Notes under the pieces: generated by a model | Databases searched by the model: none | What the model saw: only the letters and a program-made list of their open reading frames with translations | What the model was told of the DNA's origin: nothing | In this document: positions 6,183-6,936 of the stretch, piece by piece | Layout of the letters: every line of letters starts with the position of its first letter | Position numbering within the stretch: position 1 is the first letter of the stretch | Assembly: GCA_937906765.1 (NCBI GenBank) | Contig: CALCUV010000151.1 | Span: forward strand, 1-6,936 | Length of the DNA: 6,936 bases | DNA from: an uncultured Prevotella sp. | GTDB lineage: Bacteria > Bacteroidota > Bacteroidia > Bacteroidales > Bacteroidaceae | Direction: 5' to 3' | Program-made: the position numbers and the translations under genes

Positions 6183-6936
6183 TTATTTAATAACTATCTC
6201 TTCAAAATCCCCCAGTTGTTCATACCCACTGATAATGACCTTGTCTTCGGGTTGGAGTCCGTCAATGACTTCGTACTGCTCGGGGTTTTGGCGCCCAATT
6301 TTTATTTCTTTGCGGCGGGCAATGCCGTCGTTGTCGATACAATAAATCCAGCGACCGCCTGTCTTTTGGTAGAAGTCGCCACGGGGAATGATAACCGCCT
6401 GTTCAGGTTGCCCGAGTTCAATTCTTACTCGGTAACTCTTGCCCAAACGAATGTTGTCGGGCGTTGTGCTGGTGAAGGTGAGGTCGGTGTCAAACTTACG
6501 GTCGCGCACTTCGGGCATGACGCGGGAAATCTGAAGCGTAAAGGTGTCTTGCTTTTGGATGATGTTGGCAGGCAGTCCGGCATGGATGCGCTCCACATAA
6601 TATTCGCTGAGCGAAGTTCGGATTTTATATTCACTCATCACCTTGATTTCACCAATTTTAGAACCGCCCGAAACTTGCTGTCCGAGGGTGAGATTGAGGT
6701 TACCGAGTTGCCCCGAGGTAGGTGCCACAACGAAGAGGTCGTTCGTGCGTTGCTGCACCGTCTGCCACTTGAGTTCCGCCGTGTTGCGGTCTGCCACAAT
6801 CATCTCTCGGCGCAAGAGGGTGGTGACAGAGTCGTGGTGGAGATTCTGCATCTGCAGGAGCAACTTCTGATGCTCATGCTGGAAATCAGCTTCGGCAATG
6901 TCGAGTTCGGCACGGCTTTTCACGCCCATGCTAAAC
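6183..6936 (-). CDS. HlyD/MacA-family periplasmic adaptor (membrane fusion protein), C-terminal part; 5' end outside the window
   Basis: The frame is open to the right edge, giving about 250 residues to a TAA at 6183-6185. The ATG at 6929 is internal, because the family needs an N-terminal membrane anchor and the first half of the lipoyl domain, both missing here. Family members are typically around 400 residues, so roughly 150-170 should lie outside. Counting from that internal Met, residues 1-65 form the second arm of a charged coiled-coil hairpin, starting with the typical GVKSRAELD. Residues 66-98 are the second lipoyl half-motif (VVAPTSGQLGNLNLTLGQQV). Residues 100-172 form the beta-barrel (PEVRD, then DNIRLGKSYRVRIELG), and 173-248 the membrane-proximal domain (IPRGDFYQKTGGRWIY, IGRQNPEQYEVIDGL). 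It would bridge an inner-membrane ABC permease to an outer-membrane TolC-like channel. Its location upstream of three MacB-type permeases fits that role. An RND-pump adaptor is the alternative, but the context favours ABC. Confidence 0.94.
   Translation of the reverse strand, partial: FSMGVKSRAELDIAEADFQHEHQKLLLQMQNLHHDSVTTLLRREMIVADRNTAELKWQTVQQRTNDLFVVAPTSGQLGNLNLTLGQQVSGGSKIGEIKVMSEYKIRTSLSEYYVERIHAGLPANIIQKQDTFTLQISRVMPEVRDRKFDTDLTFTSTTPDNIRLGKSYRVRIELGQPEQAVIIPRGDFYQKTGGRWIYCIDNDGIARRKEIKIGRQNPEQYEVIDGLQPEDKVIISGYEQLGDFEEIVIK

Noticed and set aside
6929..6929. ATG at 6927-6929 as the start of the adaptor gene
   Set aside because: The frame continues upstream to the window edge (Phe-Ser before the Met), and the protein would lack the anchor and first lipoyl half, so this Met is internal.

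Overview
The window reads as a piece of a Bacteroidota chromosome, most likely order Bacteroidales and possibly Prevotella-like. The evidence is the protein family signatures (a HlyD/MacA-type adaptor and large stand-alone MacB/FtsX permeases of the Bacteroides/Prevotella kind), start codons preceded by A/T-rich sequence instead of clear Shine-Dalgarno motifs, and G+C-rich hairpin repeats between the genes. The genus is an inference; no rRNA or marker gene is present.

All four real genes lie on the minus strand and are read from right to left. At the right edge is the C-terminal part of a periplasmic adaptor (membrane fusion protein, 6183-6936, 5' end outside). A 549-bp gene-free stretch (5634-6182) follows, filled with repeats. 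Then come three consecutive MacB/FtsX-type ABC permeases: a divergent one (3300-5633, complete, 777 residues), a second (857-3277, complete, 806 residues), and a third (1-778, only the first 259 residues inside). The second and third are close paralogues, so the left half of the window records a tandem gene duplication.

These genes would work together as a tripartite export or mechanotransmission machine of the MacA-MacB type. The permeases sit in the inner membrane with large periplasmic domains, and the adaptor links them to an outer-membrane channel. Neither the ATPase subunit nor a TolC-like channel is encoded in the window, and the permeases carry no ATPase domain, so those parts must be encoded elsewhere. 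The substrate cannot be read from the sequence.

The most unusual material is the spacer at 5634-6182. It holds two related hairpin elements in opposite orientation (5681-5827 and 6073-6132), one carrying an 87-bp insert with its own long palindrome, a decayed 21-bp tandem repeat (5946-6008) and a 7-bp tandem repeat (6152-6179). Short pieces resembling this material also occur in the 78-bp gap between the second and third permease genes. I see no RNA gene, CRISPR array, transposase or convincing promoter. The operon type is a known one; the repeats and the permease duplication are what deserve a second look.
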